Shown here piece after piece: positions 41,604-50,133 of a DNA stretch of 64,000 bases (its first letter is position 1; the number at the start of each line of letters is the position of its first letter). Where the stretch lies: contig NZ_JAFBCM010000001.1 in NCBI RefSeq assembly GCF_016907715.1, positions 2,542,001 through 2,606,000 of the forward strand, written 5' to 3'. The translations under genes were made by a program, and so were the position numbers. This DNA is from Tenggerimyces flavus (GTDB lineage: Bacteria > Actinomycetota > Actinomycetes > Propionibacteriales > Actinopolymorphaceae). Below the pieces are notes generated by a model, which was given only the letters and a program-made list of their open reading frames with translations, was not told the origin of the DNA and did not search any database.

Positions 41604-42239
41604 ATGTCTTTGTTCCGCAGGAAGGTCGAGCTCCCCACCCGGGAGGCCGCGCTGCCGGGCCGCAGCGTCCGGCCGTTCGACGTCCCCGCCCGCCACACCA
41701 CGCTCGGCACGCCGCTCGAGGGGGCGGTGCCGGAGGGGTACGAGGTCGCGGTGTTTGGCCTCGGGTGCTTCTAGGGTGCGGAGAAGCTGTTCTGGCAGAT
41801 GCCGGGGGTCTGGTCGACGTCGGTCGGTTACGCGGGCGGCTACACACCGCACCCCTCGTACGAAGAGGTCTGCTCCGGGCGGACCGGCCACACCGAGGTC
41901 GTGCGGGTCGTCTTCGATCCCGCTCTTGTGTCGTACCGGGACCTGCTCCGGGTGTTCTGGGAGGCGCACGACCCGACCCAGGGGTACCGGCAGGGGAACG
42001 ACGTCGGGACGCAGTATCGCTCGGTGATCTACGTGACGTCCGGCGCACAGCGTGCCGAGGCCGAAGAGACGCGCTCCTCGTACGCGCCGCGGTTGAAGGA
42101 GGCGGGCTTCGGGGACGTGACGACGGAGATCGAGCCGTTGGACACGTACTTCTACGCCGAGGACTATCACCAGCAGTACTTGGACAAGAACCCGTTCGGC
42201 TACTGCCCGATCCACGCCACGGGCGTGGCTTGCGGCTAG
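41604..42239 (+). pseudogene. msrA: msrA interrupted by an in-frame amber codon
   Basis: Peptide-methionine (S)-S-oxide reductase, 211 codons with normal MsrA content on both sides of the interruption: SLFRRKVELPTREAALPGR and VFGLGCF before, [59 protein letters not shown] and [15 protein letters not shown] after. At 41772-41774 the codon for the invariant Trp of the active-site motif GCFWGAE is TAG (TGG in relatives), two codons after the catalytic Cys. ATG 41604 has GGAGG upstream. Without read-through only a 56-residue fragment is made. The final TAG abuts the mini-element at 42239. Confidence 0.85.
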
Positions 42240-42278
42240 GTCGTGTCGAGCGCCAGGCGATCTTTGGCAGACACGGCC
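42239..42278. mobile_element. MITE-like element, deleted copy 3 (40 bp)
   Basis: On the minus strand it begins GGCCGTGTCTGCCAAAGATC and ends TCGACACGACC; only the tips of the 180-bp element remain. TA at 42237-42238 borders it, and TA plus its outer G forms the TAG stop of msrA. It continues directly into the composite palindromic repeat. Confidence 0.6.
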
Positions 42279-42412
42279 TGGCCTCGTTCTTTCGTCCGGC
42301 GGTGGGTTCGACCGGTGCCCCGCCCTTGGCCAATGATCATGTTTACATGATCATTGGCCCCTTTACGTGGGGTGGGCGCCAGGTAGAGCGGCCACTGGCC
42401 GGGTAAGGCGAC
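42279..42412. repeat. Composite repeat with ATGATCATGT palindrome, copy B
   Basis: Inverted copy of 12046-12178. The palindrome 42328-42359 has 15-base arms (GGCCAATGATCATGT) around TT. It lies in the gap between convergent msrA and the DUF998 gene and probably ends both transcripts. Confidence 0.65.
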
Positions 42413-42426
42413 GACGCCGCCCGAGG

Positions 42427-43089
42427 CTAGGTCTGCTGGCTGCGCAGCTTGCCGGTGACAGCTGAGACCCAGGCCCAGGCGACGACCACGGTCAGGGCGA
42501 AGAAGACGGCGGCAGCGGGGTTGTTTCCGCTGATGGGCAAGGCGAGGAACCCCGCCGCGAAGACCGCGCCGGTCGTTCGGGAGTAGATCGCCCAGCCGTT
42601 CTGCTGTTCTGCCTTGAATCGCCTGGCGATGACGAACGTGCCGGCGATGAGCGCGAAGAACCCGAGGGCGCCGACCAAGAAGTGCACGCTGCCGTGCCAG
42701 CTGATCGTCGTCGGCGGCCCGAGCGGCGTGCCCGGTGGGAAGCCGTCGACGGGGTCGGCGCGGAACAGGCCGTTCAGGAACACCGCGGCGCCGTAGATCC
42801 CGACGAGGAGCGGCCCCCAGGTGGCGGCCTTGCCCGGCCGGAGCGCGCGCCGCAGCCCGACCGCGCCGACCACCGTGAGGCCGCCGGCGAGGAGGAAGTT
42901 GGCGATCTGGATCCAGCCGAGGTCGCCGTTACTCATCACGCTGAGGGGATGCCGCGAGATGTCGAACCCGTCGCGGATCAGGAGCTGGACGAGCCCCACC
43001 ACCACGTAGATCGGCCCCGCGGCAACCCCACAAGCCAACATCCCCGCGGTCGTGCCCACGCGCGCCCGCGGCTTCGTCACATCACTCAT
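42427..43089 (-). CDS. DUF998 membrane protein
   Basis: A 220-residue integral membrane protein with about six helices. VQLLIRDGFDISRHPLSVMSNGDLGWIQIANFLLAG is the typical DUF998 motif. Function unknown. Upstream, the AT-rich palindrome CTTATATAAG at 43112-43121 may be an operator or part of the promoter. Confidence 0.88.
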   Translation of the reverse strand: MSDVTKPRARVGTTAGMLACGVAAGPIYVVVGLVQLLIRDGFDISRHPLSVMSNGDLGWIQIANFLLAGGLTVVGAVGLRRALRPGKAATWGPLLVGIYGAAVFLNGLFRADPVDGFPPGTPLGPPTTISWHGSVHFLVGALGFFALIAGTFVIARRFKAEQQNGWAIYSRTTGAVFAAGFLALPISGNNPAAAVFFALTVVVAWAWVSAVTGKLRSQQT

Positions 43090-43111
43090 GCCGCGCAGTA
43101 TTCAGCTGTTG

Positions 43112-43121
43112 CTTATATAAG
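43112..43121. promoter_or_regulatory. AT-rich palindrome upstream of DUF998 gene
   Basis: CTTATATAAG, a perfect 10-bp palindrome 22 bases before the DUF998 start, within TTGACTTATATAAG on the minus strand, which may also hold a minus-35 box. A second inverted repeat, AGGTCCA with TGGACCT, lies at about 43193-43217 before the YczE-like gene. Confidence 0.35.
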
Positions 43122-43233
43122 TCAAGACCTAGATTCGACGCCTACTCGGGTGGGCGGACTGGAGGTCAAGCCCAACAGAGCGCAGCCCAGAAAGGTCCAG
43201 TTGGCTCCAAGTGGACCTACCCGAAGAGGCCAC

Positions 43234-43911
43234 TTGGAAGGCATCATCGAACGAGTGATCTCCCAAGACGTCTCGTTCGCGTCCTCGCCCATCGAAGCTC
43301 TCAAAGAAGGCCGGCTCGCACGAAGGCTGACCCAGCTCTACGCCGGCCTCGCGCTGTACGGCATCTCGATGGCCCTGATGATCCAGTCCAATCTGGGCCT
43401 GGACCCCTGGGACGTCTTCCACCAGGGCCTCGCGAACCGCACCCCGTTCTCGTTCGGCATCGTCGTCATCCTCGTCAGCGTCGTGGTCCTGCTGCTCTGG
43501 ATCCCGCTCAAGCAGTGGCCCGGCATCGGTACGATCTCGAACGCGATCGTCATCGGCCTCGTCGTCGACGGCGCCCTCGCGGTCATCCCCGTCCAGACCA
43601 GCTGGCCGCTCCGCATCACGTTCATGCTCAGCGGCGTCGTCCTCAACGCCATCGCCACGGCCGCATACATCGGCGCGAGGTTCGGCCCCGGCCCGCGCGA
43701 CGGCCTGATGACCGGACTCGTCCGCAGGACAGGCAAGTCGGTAAGGCTCGTCCGCACCGCCATCGAGGTCACCGTGCTCGTCATCGGCTGGCTGCTCGGC
43801 GGCACGGTCGGCATCGGGACCGTCGTGTACGCGTTCGGAATCGGCCCGCTCGTACACATTTTCCTGCCCAAGTTCGCCGTTGTGCCCGCCCCGAAGCCCA
43901 CAGATACGTAA
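43234..43911 (+). CDS. YczE/YyaS/YitT-type membrane protein
   Basis: A 225-residue membrane protein with about five helices. LYAGLALYGISMALMIQSNLGLDPWDVFHQGLA and GARFGPGPRDGLMTGLVRRTGKSVRLVRTAIEV are typical of YczE-like proteins, whose function is unknown. The start is uncertain: TTG 43234 (AGAGG upstream) or GTG 43255; I list the former. The N-terminal 30 residues are hydrophilic. Confidence 0.8.
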   Translation: MEGIIERVISQDVSFASSPIEALKEGRLARRLTQLYAGLALYGISMALMIQSNLGLDPWDVFHQGLANRTPFSFGIVVILVSVVVLLLWIPLKQWPGIGTISNAIVIGLVVDGALAVIPVQTSWPLRITFMLSGVVLNAIATAAYIGARFGPGPRDGLMTGLVRRTGKSVRLVRTAIEVTVLVIGWLLGGTVGIGTVVYAFGIGPLVHIFLPKFAVVPAPKPTDT

Positions 43912-43944
43912 AACGCCGGATACCGCGGGCGGCCAGGGGCGAGC

Positions 43945-45129
43945 ATGGTCGTCACCATGATCGATGTGCAGAGCCAGGAGCTGCCCGCTCCCGTCGTCCT
44001 CGACGACGCCACCGTCGAGGCGTTCGCCCGCGCGGCCTCCGGCGACGAGGCGGCGACGGTCGAGGGCTGGTGGATCGAGCCCGTCGACTACGTAGTCGGC
44101 ACGCCGTCGACCGGCGCGCTCAAGCGGCTGAAGGTCAAGCTGGCCGGCGCCGACGTGCCGCAGTCGATCTTCCTCAAGCTGCTCCAGTCGCCCAAGCACT
44201 GGGCGCTGATCGACCTCGTCCCACCCGAGGCGCGGACGCTGTTCGTCACCGAGTTCCCGTGGCGGTTGGAGCAACGCGCGTACGTCTCCGACCTCGGCGC
44301 GCTCCTGCCCGAAGGTCTCCGCCTCGCCAAGCTCTACCGCGCCGAGGAGCTCGAGGACGAACGCGTCGCGCTCTGGGTCGAGGACGTTCGCCAGAGCGCC
44401 GCTCCCTGGGACCTGCGCAGGTTCGAACGCGCCGCCCGAGCGCTCGGCCGGCTCGCCGCCCGCCGGCGCCCGGGCCAGGTGGAGCCGTTCTACCCGCGCC
44501 CGAACGCCGTGCTGAACGACGCCCTGCGCTACTACGTCGACGGCCGCGTCACGATCGGCGCCCTGCCCTTGCTCGACGACGACGCGGCCTGGGCGCACCC
44601 GCTGCTCGAGTCGGCCTGGCCGGGCGGCCCCGACGCCGACGTACGCGGCCGGCTCCAGGCGCTCGCCACGCGGATCGAGGAGTTCTTCGACGGCCTCGAG
44701 CAGCGGCCGCACACGTACGCGCACGGCGACGCCAGCCCGCAGAACCTGCTCGTTCCCGCCGACGCGCCCGACACGTTCGTCGTCATCGACTGGGGCTTCG
44801 ACTGCCCGCTCGCGGTGGGGTTCGACCTCGGCCAGCTGCTGATCGGCCTCGCCCACGCCGGCGAGCTGCGTACGGACGAGCTCCGGGCCGTCCACGACGC
44901 GATCATCCCGGCGTACGTCGACGGCCTCCGCGAAGAGGGTTGGGAGCCGGGCGAGGACGCGGTCCGGTACGGCTTCGTGGCCTCGCTGCTGCTCCGCTCG
45001 GCGTTCACCGCGATCCCGTTCGAACGCTTCGGCGAGGGCTACTCACCCGAGCTCGCGGCGCACTTCGCCGAACGGATCGCGCTCACCAAGTTCCTGCTCG
45101 ACCTCGCCGACGAGCTCCCGCAGGTGTAG
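43945..45129 (+). CDS. APH-family phosphotransferase (DUF1679/EcKinase-like)
   Basis: A 394-residue kinase-fold protein, longer than simple APH enzymes. The catalytic loop is YAHGDASPQNLLV and the metal-binding segment VVIDWGFDCPLAVGFDLGQLLIG; the N-terminal lobe contains KRLKVKLAGADVPQSIFLKLL. The substrate is not predictable. ATG 43957 (MIDVQSQEL) is an alternative start. Its transcript runs into the palindrome at 45226. Confidence 0.82.
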   Translation: MVVTMIDVQSQELPAPVVLDDATVEAFARAASGDEAATVEGWWIEPVDYVVGTPSTGALKRLKVKLAGADVPQSIFLKLLQSPKHWALIDLVPPEARTLFVTEFPWRLEQRAYVSDLGALLPEGLRLAKLYRAEELEDERVALWVEDVRQSAAPWDLRRFERAARALGRLAARRRPGQVEPFYPRPNAVLNDALRYYVDGRVTIGALPLLDDDAAWAHPLLESAWPGGPDADVRGRLQALATRIEEFFDGLEQRPHTYAHGDASPQNLLVPADAPDTFVVIDWGFDCPLAVGFDLGQLLIGLAHAGELRTDELRAVHDAIIPAYVDGLREEGWEPGEDAVRYGFVASLLLRSAFTAIPFERFGEGYSPELAAHFAERIALTKFLLDLADELPQV

Positions 45130-45225
45130 GACCTGTGGGGTAAGCCGGTAGTGCTGGCGGACGGGCATCGACGCCGCTTTACCTGGTGAGTGGGTGCTCT
45201 ACGCGGGGTGTATCCCACGTAGAGC

Positions 45226-45257
45226 GGCAAATGATCATGTAAACATGATCATTTGCC
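45226..45257. terminator. ATGATCATGT palindrome between convergent genes
   Basis: 15-base arms GGCAAATGATCATGT and its complement around AA, in the gap between the phosphotransferase and cystathionine gamma-synthase genes. Upstream bases (CTCTACGCGGGG to CCCACGTAGAGCGG) are a diverged form of the flank of the repeats at 12046 and 42412. Confidence 0.6.
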
Positions 45258-45336
45258 CTCACGGGGGAGTCACTCGGGGGAGACCGGAGAGCCGTCCAGG
45301 AGCACCCGGGGCGGCCTGCTCGTCACGTCACAGGCG

Positions 45337-46518
45337 CTAGCCGAGCGCGCGGGCGAGGTCGTCCAGCAGGTCGTCCGCGGTCTCGATCCCGACCGACAGC
45401 CGGATCAGGTCGTCCGGCACCTCCAGCGGCGACCCGGCCGTGCTCGCGTGGGTCATCTCGCCCGGGTGCTCGATCAGCGACTCGATCCCGCCGAGCGACT
45501 CGGCCAGCGCGAACAGCTCGGTCCGACCGCACACCTCGACCGCTGCCTCGCGGCCGCCGACCACCCGGAACGAGACGATGCCGCCGTACCGGCGCATCTG
45601 CTTCGTCGCGACCTCGTGCCCCGGATGCGAAGGCAGTCCGGGGTAGATGACCTCGGCGACCTTCGCGTGGTTGGCGAGGAACGCGGCGACGCGCTCGGCG
45701 TTGTCGCAGTGCCGTTCCATGCGAACGGCAAGGGTCTTCAGCCCGCGCAGCACCAGCCACGCGTCGAACGGCCCGGCCACCGCGCCGATCGCGTTCTGGT
45801 GGAACGCGAGCTGGTCGGCCAGCGCGGCGTCGTTGACGACCAGGGCGCCGCCGACCACGTCGGAGTGCCCGCCCGCGTACTTCGTCGTCGAGTGCACCAC
45901 CACGTCGGCACCAAGTGTCAACGGCTGTTGGAGATACGGCGACGCGAACGTGTTGTCGACGACGAACAGCGCGCCGTGCTCGCGGGAGATCTGCGCCAGC
46001 GCGGCGATGTCCGCGACGGCGAGCAGCGGGTTGGTCGGCGACTCGACCCACAGCACCTTCGTCGGCCGCGCCGCGACAGCGGCGCGCACCGCGTCGGTGT
46101 CGGCGACGTGCGCGACCGTGTAGTCGACGCCCCACCGCTCGAGGACCTTGGCGAACAGGCGGTACGTGCCGCCGTACGCGTCGTCCGGGATCACCACGTG
46201 GTCGCCGGGGGAGAGGACCGCGCGAAGGAGCGTGTCCTCGGCCGCCATCCCGCTCGCGAACGCGAACCCGCGGCTGCCGTGCTCGAGCGCGGCGAGACAG
46301 TCCTCGAGCGCCTTGCGGGTGGGGTTCTGCGTGCGGGAGTACTCGTAGCCCTGCCTGGGCTGGCCGACGCCGTCCTGGAGGTAGGTGCTGGTCGCGTAGA
46401 TCGGCGTGATCACGGCGCCGTTGGACGGGTCGGCGGGCTGGCCCGCGTGGATGGCGAGCGTCTCGAACCCGCGGCGTGCGCCCGGATTGTCCTGAGACGG
46501 TGTGGTGCTGGCGGTCAT
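45337..46518 (-). CDS. metB: Cystathionine gamma-synthase
   Basis: A 393-residue PLP enzyme of the Cys/Met metabolism family. The PLP Lys213 is in STTKYAGGHSD; YEYSRTQNPTRKALE, FASGMAA and VVDNTFASPYLQQPL are the usual substrate and cofactor segments. The type is closest to actinobacterial gamma-synthases; gamma-lyase activity cannot be excluded. With the beta-synthase at 14217-15584 the window holds both transsulfuration steps, but in separate units. Confidence 0.92.
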   Translation of the reverse strand: MTASTTPSQDNPGARRGFETLAIHAGQPADPSNGAVITPIYATSTYLQDGVGQPRQGYEYSRTQNPTRKALEDCLAALEHGSRGFAFASGMAAEDTLLRAVLSPGDHVVIPDDAYGGTYRLFAKVLERWGVDYTVAHVADTDAVRAAVAARPTKVLWVESPTNPLLAVADIAALAQISREHGALFVVDNTFASPYLQQPLTLGADVVVHSTTKYAGGHSDVVGGALVVNDAALADQLAFHQNAIGAVAGPFDAWLVLRGLKTLAVRMERHCDNAERVAAFLANHAKVAEVIYPGLPSHPGHEVATKQMRRYGGIVSFRVVGGREAAVEVCGRTELFALAESLGGIESLIEHPGEMTHASTAGSPLEVPDDLIRLSVGIETADDLLDDLARALG

Positions 46519-46653
46519 TGACCGAGGCTACCTCGCCGCGGCATGTGCGGTGTCGGCGGAGGGTTCGGGGAAGAATCTGGTCGCGGTGCTGTCGATTTCC
46601 TCGAGTCCATCCGTCATGGCTGACAGAAGATCGGCTCAGCCAAGGAGGATTCG

Positions 46654-47019
46654 ATGAGCAGTGTGGCCTGGTTCGAGATCCAGGTGCCGGACCTGGAACA
46701 GGGCAAGCAGTTCTACGGCGCGGTTTTCGGCTGGACGTTCCAGCCGTACGGTGAGGGTTTCGAGGCCGCGGTGGACGCGTCGGGCACCTGGGTCGGTGGC
46801 CTGGACGCCGCGTCGGGTGACGCGTCGCCTGCCGGCCGGCACGTACGGATCTACTTCAACACCGACGAGCTCGAGGCCCTGCTCGACCGGGTGCCCAAGG
46901 CCGGCGGCAAGGTCGTTATCCCGCGGACGTTCATCAGCGAGGACCAGGGCTGGTTCGCGACGATGGAGGACCCGAGCGGCATCCACATCTCGTTCCTGAC
47001 TTCGAAGCCGGCGGCCTAG
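46654..47019 (+). CDS. VOC-superfamily (glyoxalase-like) protein
   Basis: A 121-residue single VOC module pair: VAWFEIQVPDLEQGKQFYGAVFGWTF and HVRIYFNTDELEALLDRVPKAGGKVVIPRTFISEDQGWFATMEDPSGIHISFL, with the typical DPSG near the C-terminus. GGAGG lies 6 bases before ATG 46654. Substrate unknown. Its 3' end overlaps the convergent serine hydrolase by 4 bases. Confidence 0.9.
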   Translation: MSSVAWFEIQVPDLEQGKQFYGAVFGWTFQPYGEGFEAAVDASGTWVGGLDAASGDASPAGRHVRIYFNTDELEALLDRVPKAGGKVVIPRTFISEDQGWFATMEDPSGIHISFLTSKPAA

Positions 47020-47999
47020 CCGGCCAACGCCTCGGCGTGGAACGCGCGCCGCACCCGTGCGATCCCCGCCGGACCCTCCCGGCGGGGATGCACTCTGTTC
47101 GTCAACAGGACAAGGAAGATGTCCTGTTCGGGGTCGATCCACAGGCTCGTGCCGGTGAAGCCGGTGTGCCCGTACGCGGCCTTGCTCAGCCGGTCTCCAG
47201 TGGGAGCGCCCTGCCAGGCGAGCGTGCGCCGCGACTCGAGGTGGTCGGTGCGGGGCTTGGTCATCTCGTTCAGCGTGCCTGGTTTGAGGAAGCTTCCGTC
47301 GTTGCTGAGCAATGAGTGGGCGAGGTCCTCGAGCGCGTCGAGGGTGCTGAACAGGCCGGCGTGCGGGGCGATCCCGCCGAGAACGTCGGCGTTCTCGTCG
47401 TGCACCGTGCCCTGGACGAGCCGCCCGCGCCACCGGCACTGCTCGGTCGCGGCGCATCGCGCCGCGTCGGTCGGGTTGAAGCCGAGCTCGCCCATGCGGG
47501 GCTTGGCGATGAGCTGGTCGAGCGGTTGGCCCGCGGCGGCTTCGGCGAGCTGGCCGAGAATCATGAAGCCCTGCGAGCTGTACTCGACGTTCGTTCCGGG
47601 CGGGCTGTGGAGGGGGAGCTCGCGGACGGCGTCAAGCAGACCTTGACGCGTCGGATGGTCGCGGTAGAGCGGAACGCGGCCGGGCATGCCGGAGGTGTGG
47701 CAGAGGAGCTGCTCGACTGTCAACCGTGCCTTGTCGGTGCCCGCGTAGTCGGGGAGCCACTTCTCGACCGGATCCGACAGCGCGAGCGTGCCTCGTTCGA
47801 TCAGCCGGAGAACGGCGAGGCCGAAGATCGGCTTGGTGACGGACGCGAGGTCCCACAGCGTGTCCTCGGTGACGGGTTCGCCGTCCCAGGCCAGCGTGCC
47901 GAGGACGCCGCGGTCGACGATCCCGTGCGAACGGCCGACGGACCAGGCGGCTCCGGAGAACACCTGGTCGGCCCGTGCCTTCGCGAAGAGGTCCCGCAA
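47016..47999 (-). CDS. Serine hydrolase, class C beta-lactamase-like
   Basis: A 327-residue penicillin-binding-like hydrolase. The nucleophile motif SVTK is at 53-56, followed by VEYSSQGFMILGQL (YxS) and YGHTGFTGTSLWID (HTG). There is no signal peptide, so it is likely a cytosolic esterase or peptidase rather than a secreted beta-lactamase. The start is TTG 47999, the codon directly following the TGA of the MFS gene, so translation is coupled. Confidence 0.88.
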   Translation of the reverse strand: MRDLFAKARADQVFSGAAWSVGRSHGIVDRGVLGTLAWDGEPVTEDTLWDLASVTKPIFGLAVLRLIERGTLALSDPVEKWLPDYAGTDKARLTVEQLLCHTSGMPGRVPLYRDHPTRQGLLDAVRELPLHSPPGTNVEYSSQGFMILGQLAEAAAGQPLDQLIAKPRMGELGFNPTDAARCAATEQCRWRGRLVQGTVHDENADVLGGIAPHAGLFSTLDALEDLAHSLLSNDGSFLKPGTLNEMTKPRTDHLESRRTLAWQGAPTGDRLSKAAYGHTGFTGTSLWIDPEQDIFLVLLTNRVHPRREGPAGIARVRRAFHAEALAG

Positions 48000-49409
48000 T
48001 CAGGCTCCCTTCCGGCGCGCCCCGGTCAAGGCGACCGCGATGGCGATGAGGGAGCCGGCGACCGGGACCAGGAGCGCGGTGCGGTACCCGTTCAACGTCT
48101 CCACCGGATCGACACTAGCTCCCACCGCGGCCGCGAGCACCATGGCCACGATCGCGAGGCCGAGCGCCGAGCCGAACTGGAACGACGTCGTCACGATCCC
48201 GCTCGCGAGGCCTTGCTCGGACTCGGCGACGCCGTCGGTCGCGGTCATCATCAGTGGTCCGTACGTCAACGTGAACGCGACGCCGAGCAGCAGCATCGAG
48301 GGGAGCAGCATCAGGAACGACCAGTCCATGCCGAGCGGCAGCAGCAGGGCGTACGCCGCCGCGACCGCGAGGAAGCCGCCGACGATCACCTTCGCGTTGC
48401 CGTAGCGCCGGACGAGGATCGGCGTCACCGTCGGCGCCAGGATCGCGTCGATGCCGGCGACCGCGAGCGCGAGGCCGGTCTCGATCTCCGACCAGCCGCG
48501 CAGCTCCTGCAGGTAGAGCACGGTGATGAACTGGAAGCCGGTGAACGAGCCGACGAGCAGCATGGCGCCGACGTTCGCTCTGACCAGTGAGGCGGAGCGG
48601 AGGATGCCGAACCTGATGAGTGGGTCGGGGCTCTTGCGTTCGATCGCGACGAAGGCCGCGAGGAGGAGCAGGCTCGCCGCGATCGTGGCGATCGTCTGGC
48701 CTGCGTCGACCTCGGGGAGCTGGACGAGGCCGTACACGAGCAGCAGCATCGCGCCGGTCAGCGTGAGGGCGCCGGCGAGGTCGAAGCCGCCTTGCCGTTG
48801 TATGCGTCCGATCTTGGGGAGCAGGGCGATGGCGCCGATCAGGATGGCGGTCGACATGATCACCGGCGCGAAGAAGACCCAGCGCCAGTCGACCGCCGAG
48901 AGCAGCCCGCCGACGACCATGCCGAGGGAGAACCCGCCCGCTCCGGCGCCGGCGAACACGAGCATCGCCTGGTTGCGCTGTCTGCCTTCGGCGAACGTGG
49001 TGGTGACGATCGAGATGCTCGCCGGCGTGAGGAACGCGGCGGCGACGCCGGTGGCGAAGCGGGCGACGATCAGCATCCAGCCCTCGGTCGCGAGCCCGCC
49101 GAGGCCGGAGAACACGATGAAGATCGCGATGAACGTGAGGAACATCCTGCGCCTGCCGAGCAGGTCTGCTGCGCGGCCGCCGAGCAGGACGAAGCCGCCG
49201 TACCCGAGGACGTACGCGCTGACCACCCACTGCAGCCCGACGGTGGACATGCCGAGCTCGGCGCGGATCGACGGGAGGGCAACGCCCATCATGGAGACGT
49301 CGATGCCCTCGAGGAAGATCGTTCCGCAGAGGACTATGAGGACGGCCCAGGCGCGGCCGCGGATCTTCTGGTCGTTCGGTGGGCCGAGCGTTTGCTCAGT
49401 CGTGGACAC
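48000..49409 (-). CDS. MFS drug exporter, DHA2 (14-TM) family
   Basis: A 469-residue drug:H+ antiporter type protein. LCGTIFLEGIDVSMMGVALPSIRAELGMS, the loop GGRAADLLGRRRMF and 14 predicted helices are characteristic. It is divergent from an HxlR-type regulator; a GTTAC/GTAAC dyad lies in the 70-base gap. Together with the coupled serine hydrolase this looks like a drug- or metabolite-resistance unit. Confidence 0.92.
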   Translation of the reverse strand: MSTTEQTLGPPNDQKIRGRAWAVLIVLCGTIFLEGIDVSMMGVALPSIRAELGMSTVGLQWVVSAYVLGYGGFVLLGGRAADLLGRRRMFLTFIAIFIVFSGLGGLATEGWMLIVARFATGVAAAFLTPASISIVTTTFAEGRQRNQAMLVFAGAGAGGFSLGMVVGGLLSAVDWRWVFFAPVIMSTAILIGAIALLPKIGRIQRQGGFDLAGALTLTGAMLLLVYGLVQLPEVDAGQTIATIAASLLLLAAFVAIERKSPDPLIRFGILRSASLVRANVGAMLLVGSFTGFQFITVLYLQELRGWSEIETGLALAVAGIDAILAPTVTPILVRRYGNAKVIVGGFLAVAAAYALLLPLGMDWSFLMLLPSMLLLGVAFTLTYGPLMMTATDGVAESEQGLASGIVTTSFQFGSALGLAIVAMVLAAAVGASVDPVETLNGYRTALLVPVAGSLIAIAVALTGARRKGA

Positions 49410-49434
49410 GGGGTCTCTCCTGGGGCGCGTGGTG

Positions 49435-49449
49435 GTTACCTCTTGTAAC
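49435..49449. promoter_or_regulatory. Candidate HxlR operator
   Basis: GTTAC and GTAAC form an inverted repeat with a 5-base centre between the divergent MFS and HxlR genes, 26 bases from the MFS start. HxlR proteins commonly bind short dyads of this size. Confidence 0.45.
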
Positions 49450-49479
49450 TAGGCCCATCATGCGGAACCATGGGGAATT

Positions 49480-49932
49480 GTGGAAGAAGGCACTTTGGAA
49501 GAACCTGAGCACCGCTGCGACACCGACGTAGGTGGCGCGGACCCGTTCCAGTGGGATTCGCGCGAGGGCTGCGAGGTGCGGCAGATCCTCGACCGGATCG
49601 CGGACAAGTGGTCGCTGCTGGTGATCGCGCTGCTGGACGCCGAGACGCTGCGCTTCAACGAGCTGCGCCGGTGCATCGACGGGGTGAGCCAGCGGATGCT
49701 CACGGTGACGCTGCGCCAGCTCGAGCGCGACGGCGTGGTGCTGCGTACGGTGCACCCGTCCGTACCGCCGCGGGTGTACTACTCGCTCACGCCGATGGGG
49801 CGGACCTTGCACGAGACTGTGCAGTCGTTGGTGCGGTGGACCGAGGAGCACCAGAAGGAGATCGCCTCCGCTCGGTTGCGGTACGACCAGCGCGTGGAGG
49901 CTGAGGCGGGATTGTTGCCTGCGGACCGATGA
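49480..49932 (+). CDS. HxlR-family regulator
   Basis: A 150-residue winged-helix regulator: CEVRQILDRIADKWSLLVIALLDAETLRFNELRRCIDGVSQRMLTVTLRQLERDGVVLRTVHPSVPPRVYYSLTPMGRTL. The Cys before VRQILD is conserved in redox- or aldehyde-sensing members. It probably represses the divergent MFS/serine hydrolase unit. Confidence 0.92.
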   Translation: MEEGTLEEPEHRCDTDVGGADPFQWDSREGCEVRQILDRIADKWSLLVIALLDAETLRFNELRRCIDGVSQRMLTVTLRQLERDGVVLRTVHPSVPPRVYYSLTPMGRTLHETVQSLVRWTEEHQKEIASARLRYDQRVEAEAGLLPADR

Positions 49933-50000
49933 GTTTCTGTGGTGGCTGGCGTCTACCTCTTTGACAGCGCGAGAGAGACCTTCCTGAAAGGGCCACCACC

Positions 50001-50114
50001 ATGTTCCAGTTCAACCAGGACGTCGCCAACACCCGCTACGCCGACCGGCTGCGTGAGGCCCACGACCACCGCGTCCGTAACGCCTTCCGCCGCACCTTCC
50101 GCAAGAGCCGCTGA
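50001..50114 (+). CDS. 37-aa basic microprotein, tandem copy 1
   Basis: Begins MFQFNQDVANTRYADRL and ends RRTFRKSR; helical, strongly basic at the C-terminus, no cysteines. AAAGG lies 9 bases before ATG 50001. A paralogue follows 19 bases after its stop. TTGACA at 49961-49966 may be the minus-35 of its promoter. Function unknown; nucleic-acid binding would fit the charge. Confidence 0.65.
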   Translation: MFQFNQDVANTRYADRLREAHDHRVRNAFRRTFRKSR

Positions 50115-50133
50115 TCCCAAAGGGACCGCCACC

